Shown: positions 1 to 9,509, numbered from the stretch's first letter. The stretch: 17,752 nucleotides of DNA from Gammaproteobacteria bacterium (GCA_026398715.1 JAPLSI010000132.1:1-17752), one strand, 5' to 3'. Numbers and translations are program-made. The notes: generated by a model from the letters alone, not told the origin.

Positions 1-369
1 GTCGATCCACGCGCTGTCGCGATGGCAGATCCGTTGCCTGGGCTCCAGTGCGGCGGGTGGCGTGGTCACCATGGCCAATCGCGAGTTCATCTTGACCGTA
101 CGACGGCCACCAAGGGAGTTGCGGATGTGCCGGTCGAAAAAGTCCTGCAGTCGCGCAGAAAATTCCAGCGGCATGGGAAGTTCGATGCCCGGGTAGGCGT
201 TGAAGGGCGCCTGCACGAAATCCGCGCGCCGCGCCACGGCGTATTGGCGCAAGGCGTCGGGATCGAGCAAGGCATCGTCCACCACCAGGCACGAAGCCTG
301 CGCATCCAGGCGCAGCACCTCGATGCGCGGCCGGGGATTGAAGCCGATGGCGGGAAGCGGTGTACTCAT
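1..369 (-). CDS. DUF6445-like protein, N-terminal part (runs off the window)
   Basis: Only the first 123 codons are present; the reading frame is still open at base 1. The ATG at 369 overlaps the TGA of the upstream esterase gene in an ATGA, which suggests translational coupling; no strong ribosome binding site is visible. The protein starts MSTPLPAIGFNPRPRIEVLR and carries a conserved-looking segment, LEPRQRICHRDSAWID, just before the edge. From memory, this start and the 'EPRQ..ICHRD' segment resemble DUF6445 proteins of xanthomonads and related bacteria. That family has a cupin/2-oxoglutarate-oxygenase-like look, with the HxD histidine and aspartate as possible metal ligands. The function of the family is not established. 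Any biochemical role in glucan metabolism is not supported by what can be seen; it may simply ride on the end of the operon. The family call is moderate and the coding call is strong. Confidence 0.65.
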   Translation of the reverse strand, partial: MSTPLPAIGFNPRPRIEVLRLDAQASCLVVDDALLDPDALRQYAVARRADFVQAPFNAYPGIELPMPLEFSARLQDFFDRHIRNSLGGRRTVKMNSRLAMVTTPPAALEPRQRICHRDSAWID

Positions 370-1226
370 TGCCGTCGCGACGGATCGCCGAACAGGAATC
401 GGATGGCCGCGGGAAATTCGCTGCGCCACGTCGCCTCGCCGTGGCCGGCGCCGGGACGGATCACGGTTTTCAACTCGATGCGCCTGCCTTGCGCGTCTTG
501 CAGCAGCGATTCCATCTTGCGGACCTTGTCCACGTTCTTCGCCTGGCCTGCTTCGTCCTGGCCTTCCTTGTCGCCTGCCACCAGATAGATGCGGGTGCCC
601 CGCTTGAGCCGGCCTGCTTCGGTAGCAGGATAGATTTCGTCGGCAATCCAGTACGCAGGAGAAAAGATGGCCACCCGGCCGAAGACGTCGGGATGCCGGA
701 GGACGGCGTAGTGCGCCATCAATCCGCCCAGCGAGCTGCCGGCGATGCCGGTGTCCTTGCGCCCCATGTGCGTCCGGTAGTTGCGATCGACGAAGGGCTT
801 GACGGTACCGACCACGAAATCAAGGAATTGATCGCCTTCTGCCTTGCCGAAACGCGGATGCGCCCAGGGCCGCAGTTCACTGATGCGCTTGTCGTCGCCA
901 TGGTCGATGCCGACCACGATCAACTCGATGCCATCGGATTTCGCCAGCGCGTCCAGGCTTTCGTCCACGCCCCATTCGCCCACGAAGGACGTCGCGTCAT
1001 CGAACAGGTTTTGCGCGTCGAACATATACAGGACCCGGTAGCGCTTCCGGCTGTCGTCGTATCCCGGCGGCAGGTAGATGCGAATCGTGCGCGTGCGATC
1101 GAGTCCGGGAATGGCCAGCGGCGGACCCAGCACGCGGACGCCCATGCCTGCCGTAGCGGGCCGCGCTTGCGCGACACAGCTAGCTGCCGCCAACAGCAAT
1201 AGCAAAGCCAGCATCACCCGAATCAC
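366..1226 (-). CDS. Exported alpha/beta-hydrolase esterase (esterase D / PF00756 type)
   Basis: A predicted periplasmic or secreted serine esterase of 286 residues. The N-terminus is a typical signal peptide: a leucine/alanine core at residues 4-16, then VAQA with likely signal peptidase I cleavage after residue 21. The alpha/beta-hydrolase part contains YLPPGYDD (51-58), MFDAQNLFD (68-76), the nucleophile elbow GSSLG with Ser165, an acidic segment VAGDKEGQDE near 216-225 likely to give the catalytic acid, and GAGHGEATW with His262. This resembles the 'putative esterase' family that includes enterochelin esterase, S-formylglutathione hydrolase-like and feruloyl/acetyl esterases. The substrate cannot be told. 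The GTG at 1226 is preferred because GGGGGA lies just upstream (1231-1236); an ATG at 1214 is possible, and an ATG at 1265 would spoil the signal peptide and overlap the MATE gene. It follows the MATE gene by 25 bp and overlaps the DUF6445 gene by 4 bp. Confidence 0.85.
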   Translation of the reverse strand: MIRVMLALLLLLAAASCVAQARPATAGMGVRVLGPPLAIPGLDRTRTIRIYLPPGYDDSRKRYRVLYMFDAQNLFDDATSFVGEWGVDESLDALAKSDGIELIVVGIDHGDDKRISELRPWAHPRFGKAEGDQFLDFVVGTVKPFVDRNYRTHMGRKDTGIAGSSLGGLMAHYAVLRHPDVFGRVAIFSPAYWIADEIYPATEAGRLKRGTRIYLVAGDKEGQDEAGQAKNVDKVRKMESLLQDAQGRRIELKTVIRPGAGHGEATWRSEFPAAIRFLFGDPSRRQ

Positions 1227-1251
1227 GTCGTCCCCCGCTGCACGAAAATGG

Positions 1252-2679
1252 TCATGCCTGCACAATCCGTCGCTGGCGCAGCACGCGATGCCGCGTGCGC
1301 CGTGCCGCGCCGACCCAGCCGTGGCCGAACCAGCGCGCCGACATCATCAACCCGCGCACCCATTCGTCACAAGCGTAGGCAATCCACACGCCGACCAGTC
1401 CCAGTTTGAAATGCACGCCCAGCAGCCAGGATCCGCCGGCCATCACCACCAGCATGGAAACCGCGCCCACCATCACCGGGAAGCGCGCATCGCCGGTCGC
1501 GCGCAATGCGTTGATCAGCACGATGTTGCAGGTGCGGCCCGGCTCGAGCAGTACGGTGATCCACAGCAGGGTCGTGGCGCTGGCGATGATGGCGGGGTCG
1601 CGGGTGAACAGTTGCAGGGTCCATGGCGCAGTGGCCGCGGCCAGGGTCGCAATCACGAAGGACACGGCCAGGCCCAGCGCCAGGCTGCGCCGAACCATGC
1701 GATTGGCCTGGTGCAGATGGCCCGCGCCCACCTGGTGCCCGACCAGGATTTCACCGGCGAACCCAATCGCCACGGTGAACAAAACGATCAGGTTCATCAA
1801 CTGCGAGGCATACGTGTGCGTGGCCAGTTGCAGCGTACCCATGCCCGACACCACTGCCAGCGACACCAGCATCGCCACGCGATACGACACCATTTCAGCC
1901 GCGCCGGGCAGGCCGATGTGCAGCACCGGGCCCAGCCGTTCGGCATGTACTCGCCACCAGTCGCTGGCCTGCGTATGCAGGTTCAGTTGTCGCCGCCACA
2001 ACCACAGGTGCACGGCCATGCCGAAGCCGCGGCTGATCGCCATCGCCAGCGCGAAGCCCGGCAGGCCGAGCGCGGGCACGGGGCCGAAGCCGCGCATCAG
2101 CGGAAGGCACAGCGCCAGGTGCAGCGAGTGCATCGCCAGGATGTTGAACATCGCCTCGCGGGTGCGCAGGTGCGCGCGCAATACCGAGGACATCGTGGCG
2201 TTGTAGGCGTCGAGCAGCAACGCGAACGCCAGCATCTGCAGGTACGGCTGGCCCAGTGCATGGACCGCGCTTGGCGCATCCACCAGGTCCAGCAAGGGGC
2301 AGGCGCCAAGGAACACCACGATCGCCGCGCCGATGCCCAGCCAGGTGCTGGCGCCCAGTGCCGCACGCGCCACCTGGTGCGCGCCGGTGACATGGCCGGC
2401 GCCAAGGTTCTGCGTGATCACCACGCTGACACCCATGCTGATGATGCGAAACAACAGGAAGAAGGCGCCCAGCACCTGGTTGGACAAGGCGAATGCTGCC
2501 GACGCGGTGTCCGATTCACGCGAGGCCAGCCACAGGCCAAGCAGTCCGACGCCAAAACCCAGCACCAGTTCGGCCATCAGCGGCCAGGCCAGCATCACCA
2601 GCCGCGGGCGCGGCAGGGTCGTCGTGCTGGCCTGCCTATTCAAAGGGATAGACCACGCCCAGCTGGCTGCGGATCGCAT
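1252..2679 (-). CDS. MATE family multidrug/metabolite efflux transporter
   Basis: An inner-membrane protein of up to 475 residues, rich in hydrophobic segments throughout, with the 12-helix, two-bundle layout of MATE (NorM/DinF-like) cation-driven exporters. Recognisable stretches include the first helix PLMAELVLGFGVGLLGLW, the loop after it with ALSNQVLGAFFLLFRI, a middle HIGLPGAAEMVSYRVAM that begins the second half, and VGHQVGAGH, a typical MATE motif in helix 8. The start is uncertain. The ATG at 2679 overlaps the upstream oxidoreductase gene by 44 bp and gives a 27-residue leader before helix 1. A TTG at 2643 gives 463 residues and a shorter overlap, closer to the family norm. Neither has a convincing ribosome binding site, so coupling to upstream translation is likely. 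The substrate is unknown; drugs or a metabolite made by its operon neighbours are both possible. Confidence 0.9.
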   Translation of the reverse strand: MRSAASWAWSIPLNRQASTTTLPRPRLVMLAWPLMAELVLGFGVGLLGLWLASRESDTASAAFALSNQVLGAFFLLFRIISMGVSVVITQNLGAGHVTGAHQVARAALGASTWLGIGAAIVVFLGACPLLDLVDAPSAVHALGQPYLQMLAFALLLDAYNATMSSVLRAHLRTREAMFNILAMHSLHLALCLPLMRGFGPVPALGLPGFALAMAISRGFGMAVHLWLWRRQLNLHTQASDWWRVHAERLGPVLHIGLPGAAEMVSYRVAMLVSLAVVSGMGTLQLATHTYASQLMNLIVLFTVAIGFAGEILVGHQVGAGHLHQANRMVRRSLALGLAVSFVIATLAAATAPWTLQLFTRDPAIIASATTLLWITVLLEPGRTCNIVLINALRATGDARFPVMVGAVSMLVVMAGGSWLLGVHFKLGLVGVWIAYACDEWVRGLMMSARWFGHGWVGAARRTRHRVLRQRRIVQA

Positions 2680-3652
2680 CCATCCATTGCGTCACCTGCA
2701 AGGTATCGGCGTGCGATACGACGGGGCTTTCGATATCGCCACGCGCGATGCAGGCGACCGCTTCCACTATCTGTCCCTCGAAACCGTTGATCGCGAAGGC
2801 GCGTTGCTCGGTGATCGGCTCGCCGTCCTTCGTTTGCAGGGTCGCGCGCGTCGCTTCCCAGAAGCGCGGTTCGATGGTGATGACACCGGTTTCGCCAAAC
2901 ACGCGCAAGGCATTCTCGCCGGGGCCGTCGAAGCCGCACATCAGTTGTGAAACCACATTGTCGGAAAACCCGAGGCTTGCGCTGAAACGCTGGTCCACGC
3001 CGGTGGGCGCGAGCAGGCCGGTGGCATGGATGTCCTCCAGTACCGGACGCGTTGCATTCGCCTGCTGCAGGCACCACTGGGTGATCGACAGCGGATAGAT
3101 GCCGATGTCCAGTACCGCGCCGCCCGCCTGCGCCGCATCGAAGCACCGGTTCGTCGGATCGAAGGGCACGCTGAAGGAAAAGTTGGATTGCAGCGCGCGG
3201 ACCGGGCCAATCGCGCCCGACGCCAGCCATTGTCCGACCACTTCGTAAATCGGCAGGAAGCGCGTCCACAACGCCTCCATCAGGAACACCCGGTGCTTGC
3301 GCGACATCCCGATCAGTTCAGTCGCCAGCGCCGCGTTGACGGTCAGCGGCTTTTCGCAAAGCACGGGCTTTCCCGCGGCCAGGCAGGCGCGCGCCGCTTG
3401 CGCATGGAAGGCATGCGGCGTGGCGATGTAGACGCCGTGCACGCGGTCGTCGTTGACGAGTCCTTCCATGCCCTGATGGATGGCGACGTCGTGTCCGGAC
3501 GACCAGCGATCGGCGTAGGCGCGCGCGCGTGTCGCATCGCGGCCCTGCACGGCCACCAGTTCCATGCCGGGCAATCGCTGCACGGCTTCGCCGAATCGGT
3601 GGGCAATCCTGCCCGGGCCCACCACGGCCCAGCCAAACGGCGTCGTTGCCAT
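2636..3652 (-). CDS. Gfo/Idh/MocA family NAD(P)-dependent oxidoreductase
   Basis: A cytoplasmic dehydrogenase of 338 residues, normal for the family. The N-terminal Rossmann fold has the dinucleotide motif VVGPGRIAHRF (residues 10-20, glycines 12 and 14, alanine 17) and a strand ending in VQGRD (35-39). The family marker CEKPL lies at 99-103, with the catalytic lysine 101. The C-terminal alpha/beta domain holds MEALWTRFLP (125-134) and GGAVLDIGIYPLSI (177-190), typical of the dihydrodiol-dehydrogenase or D-xylose/glucose-dehydrogenase-like branch. The likely reaction is oxidation or reduction of a cyclic sugar, polyol or related hydroxyl compound; the exact substrate cannot be read. It starts 12 bp after malQ, which suggests action on a product of glucan metabolism, but this is only context. 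The ATG at 3652 has only a weak AGG upstream. Its end overlaps the MATE gene. Confidence 0.92.
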   Translation of the reverse strand: MATTPFGWAVVGPGRIAHRFGEAVQRLPGMELVAVQGRDATRARAYADRWSSGHDVAIHQGMEGLVNDDRVHGVYIATPHAFHAQAARACLAAGKPVLCEKPLTVNAALATELIGMSRKHRVFLMEALWTRFLPIYEVVGQWLASGAIGPVRALQSNFSFSVPFDPTNRCFDAAQAGGAVLDIGIYPLSITQWCLQQANATRPVLEDIHATGLLAPTGVDQRFSASLGFSDNVVSQLMCGFDGPGENALRVFGETGVITIEPRFWEATRATLQTKDGEPITEQRAFAINGFEGQIVEAVACIARGDIESPVVSHADTLQVTQWMDAIRSQLGVVYPFE

Positions 3653-3664
3653 GTGCGTTGTCGC

Positions 3665-5173
3665 CTAGCCGATCAGGCCGAACGGACCGCGCCCGCTGGC
3701 GGCGGCGATGCGGCCCAGGGTGCGGGCGTGTTCCGGCCCGACCATCGACCAATCAAAGCGCCACGACCAATTACCCTCGGTCGTGCCCGGCAAATTCATG
3801 CGATGGCTGCCATCCAGGCCCAGCACGTCCTGCATCTGGAAGACCGCCATGCAGGCGACCGAGTTGCAGGCCGCCTGGATCATGCGCCAATGGCAGTCCT
3901 CGGCGGTCGCGTTCAAATAGACTTCGGCGAAGTGGCGTTCATGCGCCGGGGCGTTTTGCCACCAGCCGCGCACGGTCTCGTTGTCGTGGGTGCCGGTGTA
4001 GGCGACGGTTTCGCGGCTGTAGTTGTGCGGCAGGAATTCATGGTCGCCATTGCCGCCAAATCCAAATTGCAGGATGCGCATGCCGGGGAAGCCGCAACCA
4101 TCGCGCAGTTCGATTACGTCCGGCGTGATCAGGCCCAGGTCCTCGGCAACGATCGGCAGTTCGCCCAAGGCCTGCGCGATGGCCGCGAACAATTCCTTGC
4201 CCGGGGCCGGAACCCAGCGCCCTTCGATGGCCGTGGGACAACTGGCGGGAATTTCCCAGTAGCCGGCGAAGCCGCGGAAGTGGTCGATGCGCAGGATGTC
4301 GGCTTGTTCGAGCGCGCGCTTCACGCGGGCAGTCCACCAGGAAAAATTCTCCGCGGCCATGCGTTCCCAGCGATACAGCGGATTGCCCCAGCGCTGGCCC
4401 AACGGACCCATCGAATCGGGCGGTACGCCGGCGACCACGGTCGGCTGGAAATTTTCATCCAGGTAGTAAAGGTCGGGGCGCGCCCAGCAATCGGCGCTGT
4501 GGTGCGCGATGAAGATCGGCAAGTCACCCAGGATCGCCACGTCGCGCGAGGCCGCGTAGGCGCGAAGGTCGGCGCATTGCGTGTCGAAGCACCATTGCAC
4601 GAAATCCCAGAAGGCAATTTCGTCGGCGTGCTGGCCGCGCGCCGATTCCAGCGCGGCCGGAACACGCGATCGCAGCGGCGCGTCCCATTCCCAGAACGGC
4701 TTGCCTCCGTGTGCGGACTCCAGCGCCATGAACAGGGAATAGTCGGCCAGCCAGTAAGCCTGCACCTGGCGCCACAAGTCGAATTCGGAACGCTGCGCCT
4801 CGCTGGCGCGCGTGAAGAATCCGGCCGCGGCAAGTCGCAGTTGCCGCGTGCGCCAAGGAATGACGCGCCCGTAGTCCACGCGCTTGCTGTCGAACAGTCC
4901 GGCGCTCAATTCCGGCGCGGGCAGCCAGCCTTTTTCGATCAAGGGTTCCAGCGCGACCATCAGCGGACTGCCGGCGAAGGCCGACACGCTTTGGTAGGGC
5001 GAGTCGCAGGGCCCGACCGGCGTGGTCGGCAACACCTGCCAGACGCGCTGGCCGGCGGCGGCCAGCCAATCCACGTATTGATAGGCGGCAGGCCCGAAAT
5101 CGCCGATGCCATACGGGCCCGGCAGGGAAGTGATGTGCAGCAGGACGCCGGAGCGTCGTTGGTCGAGTTTCAT
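3665..5173 (-). CDS. malQ: 4-alpha-glucanotransferase (amylomaltase), GH77
   Basis: Transfers alpha-1,4-glucan chains between maltodextrins, releasing glucose and making longer chains that GlgP can use; cytoplasmic. The protein has 502 residues, the compact Thermus/plant D-enzyme type of about 500 residues rather than the E. coli MalQ of about 690. It begins with the GH77 signature RRSGVLLHITSLPGPYGIGD (residues 6-25) and SPYQSVSAFAGSP (58-70). Catalytic residues are visible: nucleophile Asp297 in RIDHFRGF, acid/base Glu344 in VAEDLG and stabilising Asp397 in GTHDNET; these spacings agree with Thermus amylomaltase. The flexible 250s loop is present as GVPPDSMGPLGQRWGNPLY. The ATG at 5173 overlaps the glgX stop in an ATGA, so the two are probably translated together. 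Nothing looks truncated. Confidence 0.97.
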   Translation of the reverse strand: MKLDQRRSGVLLHITSLPGPYGIGDFGPAAYQYVDWLAAAGQRVWQVLPTTPVGPCDSPYQSVSAFAGSPLMVALEPLIEKGWLPAPELSAGLFDSKRVDYGRVIPWRTRQLRLAAAGFFTRASEAQRSEFDLWRQVQAYWLADYSLFMALESAHGGKPFWEWDAPLRSRVPAALESARGQHADEIAFWDFVQWCFDTQCADLRAYAASRDVAILGDLPIFIAHHSADCWARPDLYYLDENFQPTVVAGVPPDSMGPLGQRWGNPLYRWERMAAENFSWWTARVKRALEQADILRIDHFRGFAGYWEIPASCPTAIEGRWVPAPGKELFAAIAQALGELPIVAEDLGLITPDVIELRDGCGFPGMRILQFGFGGNGDHEFLPHNYSRETVAYTGTHDNETVRGWWQNAPAHERHFAEVYLNATAEDCHWRMIQAACNSVACMAVFQMQDVLGLDGSHRMNLPGTTEGNWSWRFDWSMVGPEHARTLGRIAAASGRGPFGLIG

Positions 5174-7299
5174 GGGCGTGCTTCGTCGGAAGGAGGGGAG
5201 GGTCGGTGGGTCCGCGGACCTTTCGACTGTCGAAGAACCAGCAGCGATCGTCCGGGCACGTGCGCCCAGCCGGACAAGGGCTTGCCATCAGTCGGCATCG
5301 TACTGCCGGAGTCGAGCAACAGCGTCCAGTTGCCGGGGGCAAGCGCAAAACTTGTTTCGTCCGGGTCGGGATTGAACAACACCATCAAGGCATGCGCGTG
5401 AGATGCGTCATCCATCGCTGGCGAAACCAGGCAGGCCAGGGCATGCGCATTCACGTCGTGCCAGTCCTGGATTCGGATCTCGCCGGCATTGGGCAATTGC
5501 CAATGCACCGACGCGCGACGCGCTTCGGCGGCGGAGGCAAACCAGTGGTCGTGGTGCAGCAGCGGCTCGGCGCGGCGCAGTGCGACCAGCCGTGCAACGA
5601 ATGCCTGCAGGTCGTGGTCGGTGTGTTCCCAGTCGAGCCACGCGGTCGGATTGTCCTGGCAGTAGGCGTTGTTGTTGCCCTGCTGGCTGTTGCCGATCTC
5701 GTCGCCTGCGCACAGCATCGGCGTGCCCTGCGCCAGCATCAGCGTGGCCATCATCGCCCGGCGCACCCGGCGGCGCCGCTCGAGGATATCGGGGTCGGAC
5801 GTCTTTCCCTCAACGCCGAAATTGGCGCAAAGCTCATCGTCGCGGCCGTCATGGTTGTTTTCGCCATTGGCCTGGTTGTGCTTGCGCGAATAGCTGGTCA
5901 GGTCGGCCAGCGTGAAACCGTCGTGCACGCTGATGAAATTGACCGACGCCTGCGGACTGCGATGGTGGAACAAATCGTCGGAGGCGGTGAAGCGCCGCGC
6001 GAACGCGCCACGGTCCACGCCCTGGCGCAGCCAGTAGCCACGCACCGCATCGCGGAACTTGTCGTTCCAGTCCTGGAACCGGCCGGGGAACCGACCGACC
6101 TGGTAACCCTGCGGGCCTGCGTCCCAGGGTTCGGCAATCAATCGCGCCCGCGCAAGGATCGGATCCTGGCGCAAGGCATGGAAAAACGGCGCGCAGGGAT
6201 CGAAGCCATGCCCCGTGCGGCCGAGCACCGGCGCCAGGTCGAAGCGGAAGCCATCCACGCCCATCTCGCGCACCCAATATCGCAAGGAGTCGAGCACGAA
6301 CTGGGTGACCTTCGGATGCGAAACATTCAAGGTGTTGCCGCAGCCAGTCAGGTTTTCGCAGCGGCTGCGGTCCTCATGCATCAGGCGATACCAGCTGGCG
6401 TGGTCCAGCCCGCGGAAGCTGAGTGTCGGGCCGAGCTCGCTGCCTTCGGGCGTGTGGTTGTAGACCACGTCCAGCACCACTTCCAGGCCATGGCGGTGCA
6501 GTTCGTCCACCATCTGGCGGAATTCGGCGATGACGGCAGTCGGGTCGCCCGATTGCTGCGCGAGCCGTGGATCGGGACAGAAGAAACCCAGCGTGTTGTA
6601 GCCCCAGTAATTGACCAGGCCGCGTTCGGCCAGGTGGCCCTCGTCCACGCAGTACTGCACCGGCAGCAGCGAAAGGGTAGTGACGCCCAGGGACTTGAAG
6701 TGCGCGATCGCCGCCGGATGCGCCAGGCCCGCGTACGTGCCCCGCAGGTTTTCGGGAACGCCGGGCAGCAACTTTGAAAAACCCTTGACGTGCACTTCGT
6801 ACAGGACGACGTCGGCGTCGCGGTGCCGGGGCGCGTTGGACCAGCCCGGTGCGGGGCTGTCGGGCTGTGCCACCCGCGCCTTCAGCGCGATGTCGGCGGT
6901 GTCGCGCGGGTCGGGCGTGCGGATGCCATGCGCATCGCCCAGGGTGTAGCCGTGGTTGGCCGGCTGCCACTGGAACTTGCCGACGATCTCGCGTGCATAC
7001 GGGTCGAGCAGCAACTTGTTCGCATTGAACAAATGCCCGGCCTCGGGACGATACGGGCCGTGCGCCCGCAACCCGTACACCAGCCCTGGCCCCGCATCGG
7101 GAAGGAAGCCGTGGAAGACGGCGTCGTGTGGGCCGTGCAGCCGGTGCCGGGAAATCTCGGCATGGCCCTGCGCATCGAAGACGCAGACCTCGATGCGCTC
7201 GGCATGTTGCGAAAACACCGCGAAGTTGACGCCGCCATCGCGGGCGCTGGCGCCCATCGGCTCGTGGCGTCCTTCCTGCATCGGTTGGGTCTCGATCAT
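5170..7299 (-). CDS. glgX: Glycogen debranching enzyme GlgX (isoamylase type, GH13)
   Basis: Hydrolyses alpha-1,6 branch points, preferring the short stubs left by glycogen phosphorylase, and releases maltodextrins for MalQ; cytoplasmic. The protein has 709 residues, slightly longer than E. coli GlgX (about 657). Layout: N-terminal CBM48-like module from GGVNFAVFSQHAERIEVCVFD (from residue 22), then the GH13 barrel with region I DVVYNH (277-282), nucleophile Asp354 in GFRFDLAPVLG, acid/base Glu390 in LIAEPWDAG, stabilising Asp460 in SVHDGFT, and a C-terminal beta domain. The ATG at 7299 was chosen because it begins 11 bp after the glgB stop and gives the normal N-terminus; the frame stays open farther upstream, but that part is shadow of glgB. 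An internal ATG at 7281 is possible. It overlaps malQ by 4 bp. Confidence 0.96.
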   Translation of the reverse strand: MIETQPMQEGRHEPMGASARDGGVNFAVFSQHAERIEVCVFDAQGHAEISRHRLHGPHDAVFHGFLPDAGPGLVYGLRAHGPYRPEAGHLFNANKLLLDPYAREIVGKFQWQPANHGYTLGDAHGIRTPDPRDTADIALKARVAQPDSPAPGWSNAPRHRDADVVLYEVHVKGFSKLLPGVPENLRGTYAGLAHPAAIAHFKSLGVTTLSLLPVQYCVDEGHLAERGLVNYWGYNTLGFFCPDPRLAQQSGDPTAVIAEFRQMVDELHRHGLEVVLDVVYNHTPEGSELGPTLSFRGLDHASWYRLMHEDRSRCENLTGCGNTLNVSHPKVTQFVLDSLRYWVREMGVDGFRFDLAPVLGRTGHGFDPCAPFFHALRQDPILARARLIAEPWDAGPQGYQVGRFPGRFQDWNDKFRDAVRGYWLRQGVDRGAFARRFTASDDLFHHRSPQASVNFISVHDGFTLADLTSYSRKHNQANGENNHDGRDDELCANFGVEGKTSDPDILERRRRVRRAMMATLMLAQGTPMLCAGDEIGNSQQGNNNAYCQDNPTAWLDWEHTDHDLQAFVARLVALRRAEPLLHHDHWFASAAEARRASVHWQLPNAGEIRIQDWHDVNAHALACLVSPAMDDASHAHALMVLFNPDPDETSFALAPGNWTLLLDSGSTMPTDGKPLSGWAHVPGRSLLVLRQSKGPRTHRPSPPSDEARP

Positions 7300-7310
7300 T
7301 CGGGCAGGGC

Positions 7311-9503
7311 TCAGGCGGGCAACAGGAATATCGTGGCCAGTGGCGGCAGGTCGAGCAAGAGCGAGTGCCCGCGCCCGTGGCAGGGGATGGCCTGCGCGTG
7401 CAGGCGGGCATGTCCGTCCAGGCCCGCCGATGCCGGGATCATGCCGCTGCCGCCATAGCGCGCGTCGTCGGTATCCAGCGCGATGCGCCAATGGCTGGCG
7501 CCACCGGGCACGCCCAGGCGATAGGCGCGACGCGGTTCCGGCGTGAAGTTGCTAACCACCAGCGCCGTGCCACCCAGGCCATCGTGTCGCGCCCACGCGA
7601 ACACGGAATTCTCGGCGTCATCCGACACCAGCCAGTCGAAACCGGCGGCCTCGCAATCAAGCGCATGCAGCGCCGGTGCCTGGCGGTACAGATGGTTGAG
7701 GTCTCGCACCAGCGCCTGCACGCCTGCATGCGGCGCGCTGTCCAGCAGCGCCCAGGGCAGTTCGGCATCGTGGTTCCATTCGTCGGGCTGGGCGAATTCC
7801 TGGCCCATGAACAACAGCTTCTTGCCCGGATGCCCCCACATGAACCCGTAATACGCGCGCAGGTTGGCGAAGCGTTGCCAGGCATCGCCGGGCATCTTGC
7901 CCAGCAGCGAGCCCTTGCCGTGCACCACTTCGTCATGCGACAGCGGCAGCACGAAATTTTCGCTGAAGGCATAGACCAGGCCGAAGCTCATCTTGTCGTG
8001 GTGCCAGCGCCGGTGGATGGGGTCCTCGCGCATGTAATGCAGCGTGTCGTTCATCCAGCCCATGTTCCATTTGTAGTGGAAGCCCAGGCCGCCCACGCTG
8101 GTCGGCGCAGACACGCCGGGGAAGGCCGTCGATTCCTCCGCCACCGTGATGGCGCCGGGCGTCGCGCTGCCGACGGTTTCATTCACGCGGCGCAAAAGAG
8201 AGATGGCTTCGAGATTCTCGCGGCCGCCGTGCGCATTCGGAATCCACTCGCCGGCGGGGCGCGAATAATCGCGATAGAGCATCGATGCCACCGCATCCAC
8301 CCGCAGGCCATCCACGCCGTGGCGTTCCAGCCAGTACAACGCATTGCCGGCCAGGAAATCGCGCACCTCGCGCCGGCCGAAGTTGTAGATCAGCGTGTTC
8401 CAGTCGCGATGGAAGCCTTCGCGCGGGTCTGCGTATTCGTACAGCGCGGTGCCGTCGAACATCGCCAGGCCGTGCGCATCGGATGGGAAATGCGCGGGCA
8501 CCCAATCGAGCAGCACGCCCAACCCACGCGCATGGCAGGCCGCGACGAAGCGCGCGAAGCCCTCCGGCGGACCGAAGCGCGCGCTGGGCGCATACAGCCC
8601 CAGCGTCTGGTAACCCCAGGACCCATCGAAGGGATGTTCGCTGACCGGCATCAGCTCCACATGCGTGAAGCCAAGGTCCGCGGCATGCGCTGGCAGTGTC
8701 GCGGCCAGTTCGTCCCAGGTGGGAAACAGGCCTTCGCCCAGCCGCCACGACCCCGGGTGCACTTCGTAAATAGAAACGGGCGCGGCGCGCGCATTGGCGT
8801 GGGCGCGTTCCACGGAAAGCGGCATCGCGTCTGGCAAGGGTGCGACGCGGCTGGCCGTGTCCGGGCGCAGTTCGGCAAAGAATGCGTAAGGGTCGGACTT
8901 CAGCGGCAGCAGGCTGCCGTCGGGGCCGATCAGTTCGAACTTGTAGCGGTCGCCGATGCCTGCATGCGGAATGAAGATCTCCCATACACCGGCCAGGTGG
9001 CGCAGCCGCATCGGATGGCGTCGGCCGTCCCAGCCATTGAAGTCGCCAACCACGCTGGCGCGGCGCGCATTGGGTGCCCACAGCGCAAAGCGAACGCCAT
9101 CCACGTCGTGTTGTCGAAGCGGGTGTGCGCCAAGCACGAGATAGGCGCGTGCATGCCGGCCTTCGTGCAGCGCCAACAAGTCGGCGTCGGAAAGTTGCGG
9201 GCCGAAGGCATAGGCGTCGGCGAGTAACTGGTCGTGGCCCTGCTGCCAGCGAATGCCCAGGCGATAGTCGAAAGGCTTGCGCCGGCGCGGCACCGCCGCT
9301 TCAAAGAAACCAGCCGGATGACGGCGCTTCAACTCGACCAGCACGACGCCGCTGCGCGCATCGCGCACCACGACCGAATCCGCACCGGGCAACATTGCAC
9401 GAACCCACAGGCGACCGTCGCCGGCCGCGTGCATCCCGAGCACGGCAAACGGATCGGCATGCTGGCCGCCGATAAGGGCGAGTACGTGGGCCTCGTCAAT
9501 CAA
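7311..9503 (-). CDS. glgB: 1,4-alpha-glucan branching enzyme GlgB (GH13)
   Basis: Cuts alpha-1,4 chains and re-attaches the fragment through alpha-1,6 links, building branches in glycogen; cytoplasmic. The protein has 730 residues, as in E. coli (728). Two N-terminal beta-sandwich modules are present: N1 at about 15-100 ([20 protein letters not shown]) and a CBM48 at about 125-215 ([20 protein letters not shown]). The GH13 barrel follows with VHPGSWR (248-254), nucleophile Asp403 in [17 protein letters not shown], acid/base Glu456 in TVAEEST, and Asp524 in [13 protein letters not shown]; each lies within two positions of its E. coli counterpart. Translation appears to start at a TTG (9503), since GGAGA sits 6 nt upstream and the first ATG, 24 codons in, would remove the N1 module's start. 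It follows glgP by 42 bp and precedes glgX by 11 bp. Confidence 0.97.
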   Translation of the reverse strand: MIDEAHVLALIGGQHADPFAVLGMHAAGDGRLWVRAMLPGADSVVVRDARSGVVLVELKRRHPAGFFEAAVPRRRKPFDYRLGIRWQQGHDQLLADAYAFGPQLSDADLLALHEGRHARAYLVLGAHPLRQHDVDGVRFALWAPNARRASVVGDFNGWDGRRHPMRLRHLAGVWEIFIPHAGIGDRYKFELIGPDGSLLPLKSDPYAFFAELRPDTASRVAPLPDAMPLSVERAHANARAAPVSIYEVHPGSWRLGEGLFPTWDELAATLPAHAADLGFTHVELMPVSEHPFDGSWGYQTLGLYAPSARFGPPEGFARFVAACHARGLGVLLDWVPAHFPSDAHGLAMFDGTALYEYADPREGFHRDWNTLIYNFGRREVRDFLAGNALYWLERHGVDGLRVDAVASMLYRDYSRPAGEWIPNAHGGRENLEAISLLRRVNETVGSATPGAITVAEESTAFPGVSAPTSVGGLGFHYKWNMGWMNDTLHYMREDPIHRRWHHDKMSFGLVYAFSENFVLPLSHDEVVHGKGSLLGKMPGDAWQRFANLRAYYGFMWGHPGKKLLFMGQEFAQPDEWNHDAELPWALLDSAPHAGVQALVRDLNHLYRQAPALHALDCEAAGFDWLVSDDAENSVFAWARHDGLGGTALVVSNFTPEPRRAYRLGVPGGASHWRIALDTDDARYGGSGMIPASAGLDGHARLHAQAIPCHGRGHSLLLDLPPLATIFLLPA

Positions 9504-9509
9504 GCGCGG

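Noticed and set aside
3026..5401. A 791-codon plus-strand open frame opposite malQ and the oxidoreductase
   Set aside because: Same shadow pattern; it spans two genuine genes and contains no family motif.
7300..7491. 64-codon N-terminal extension of glgX
   Set aside because: The extension is the shadow of the glgB C-terminus in another frame, is arginine/proline-rich and unlike any GlgX; the ATG at 7299 gives the normal start.
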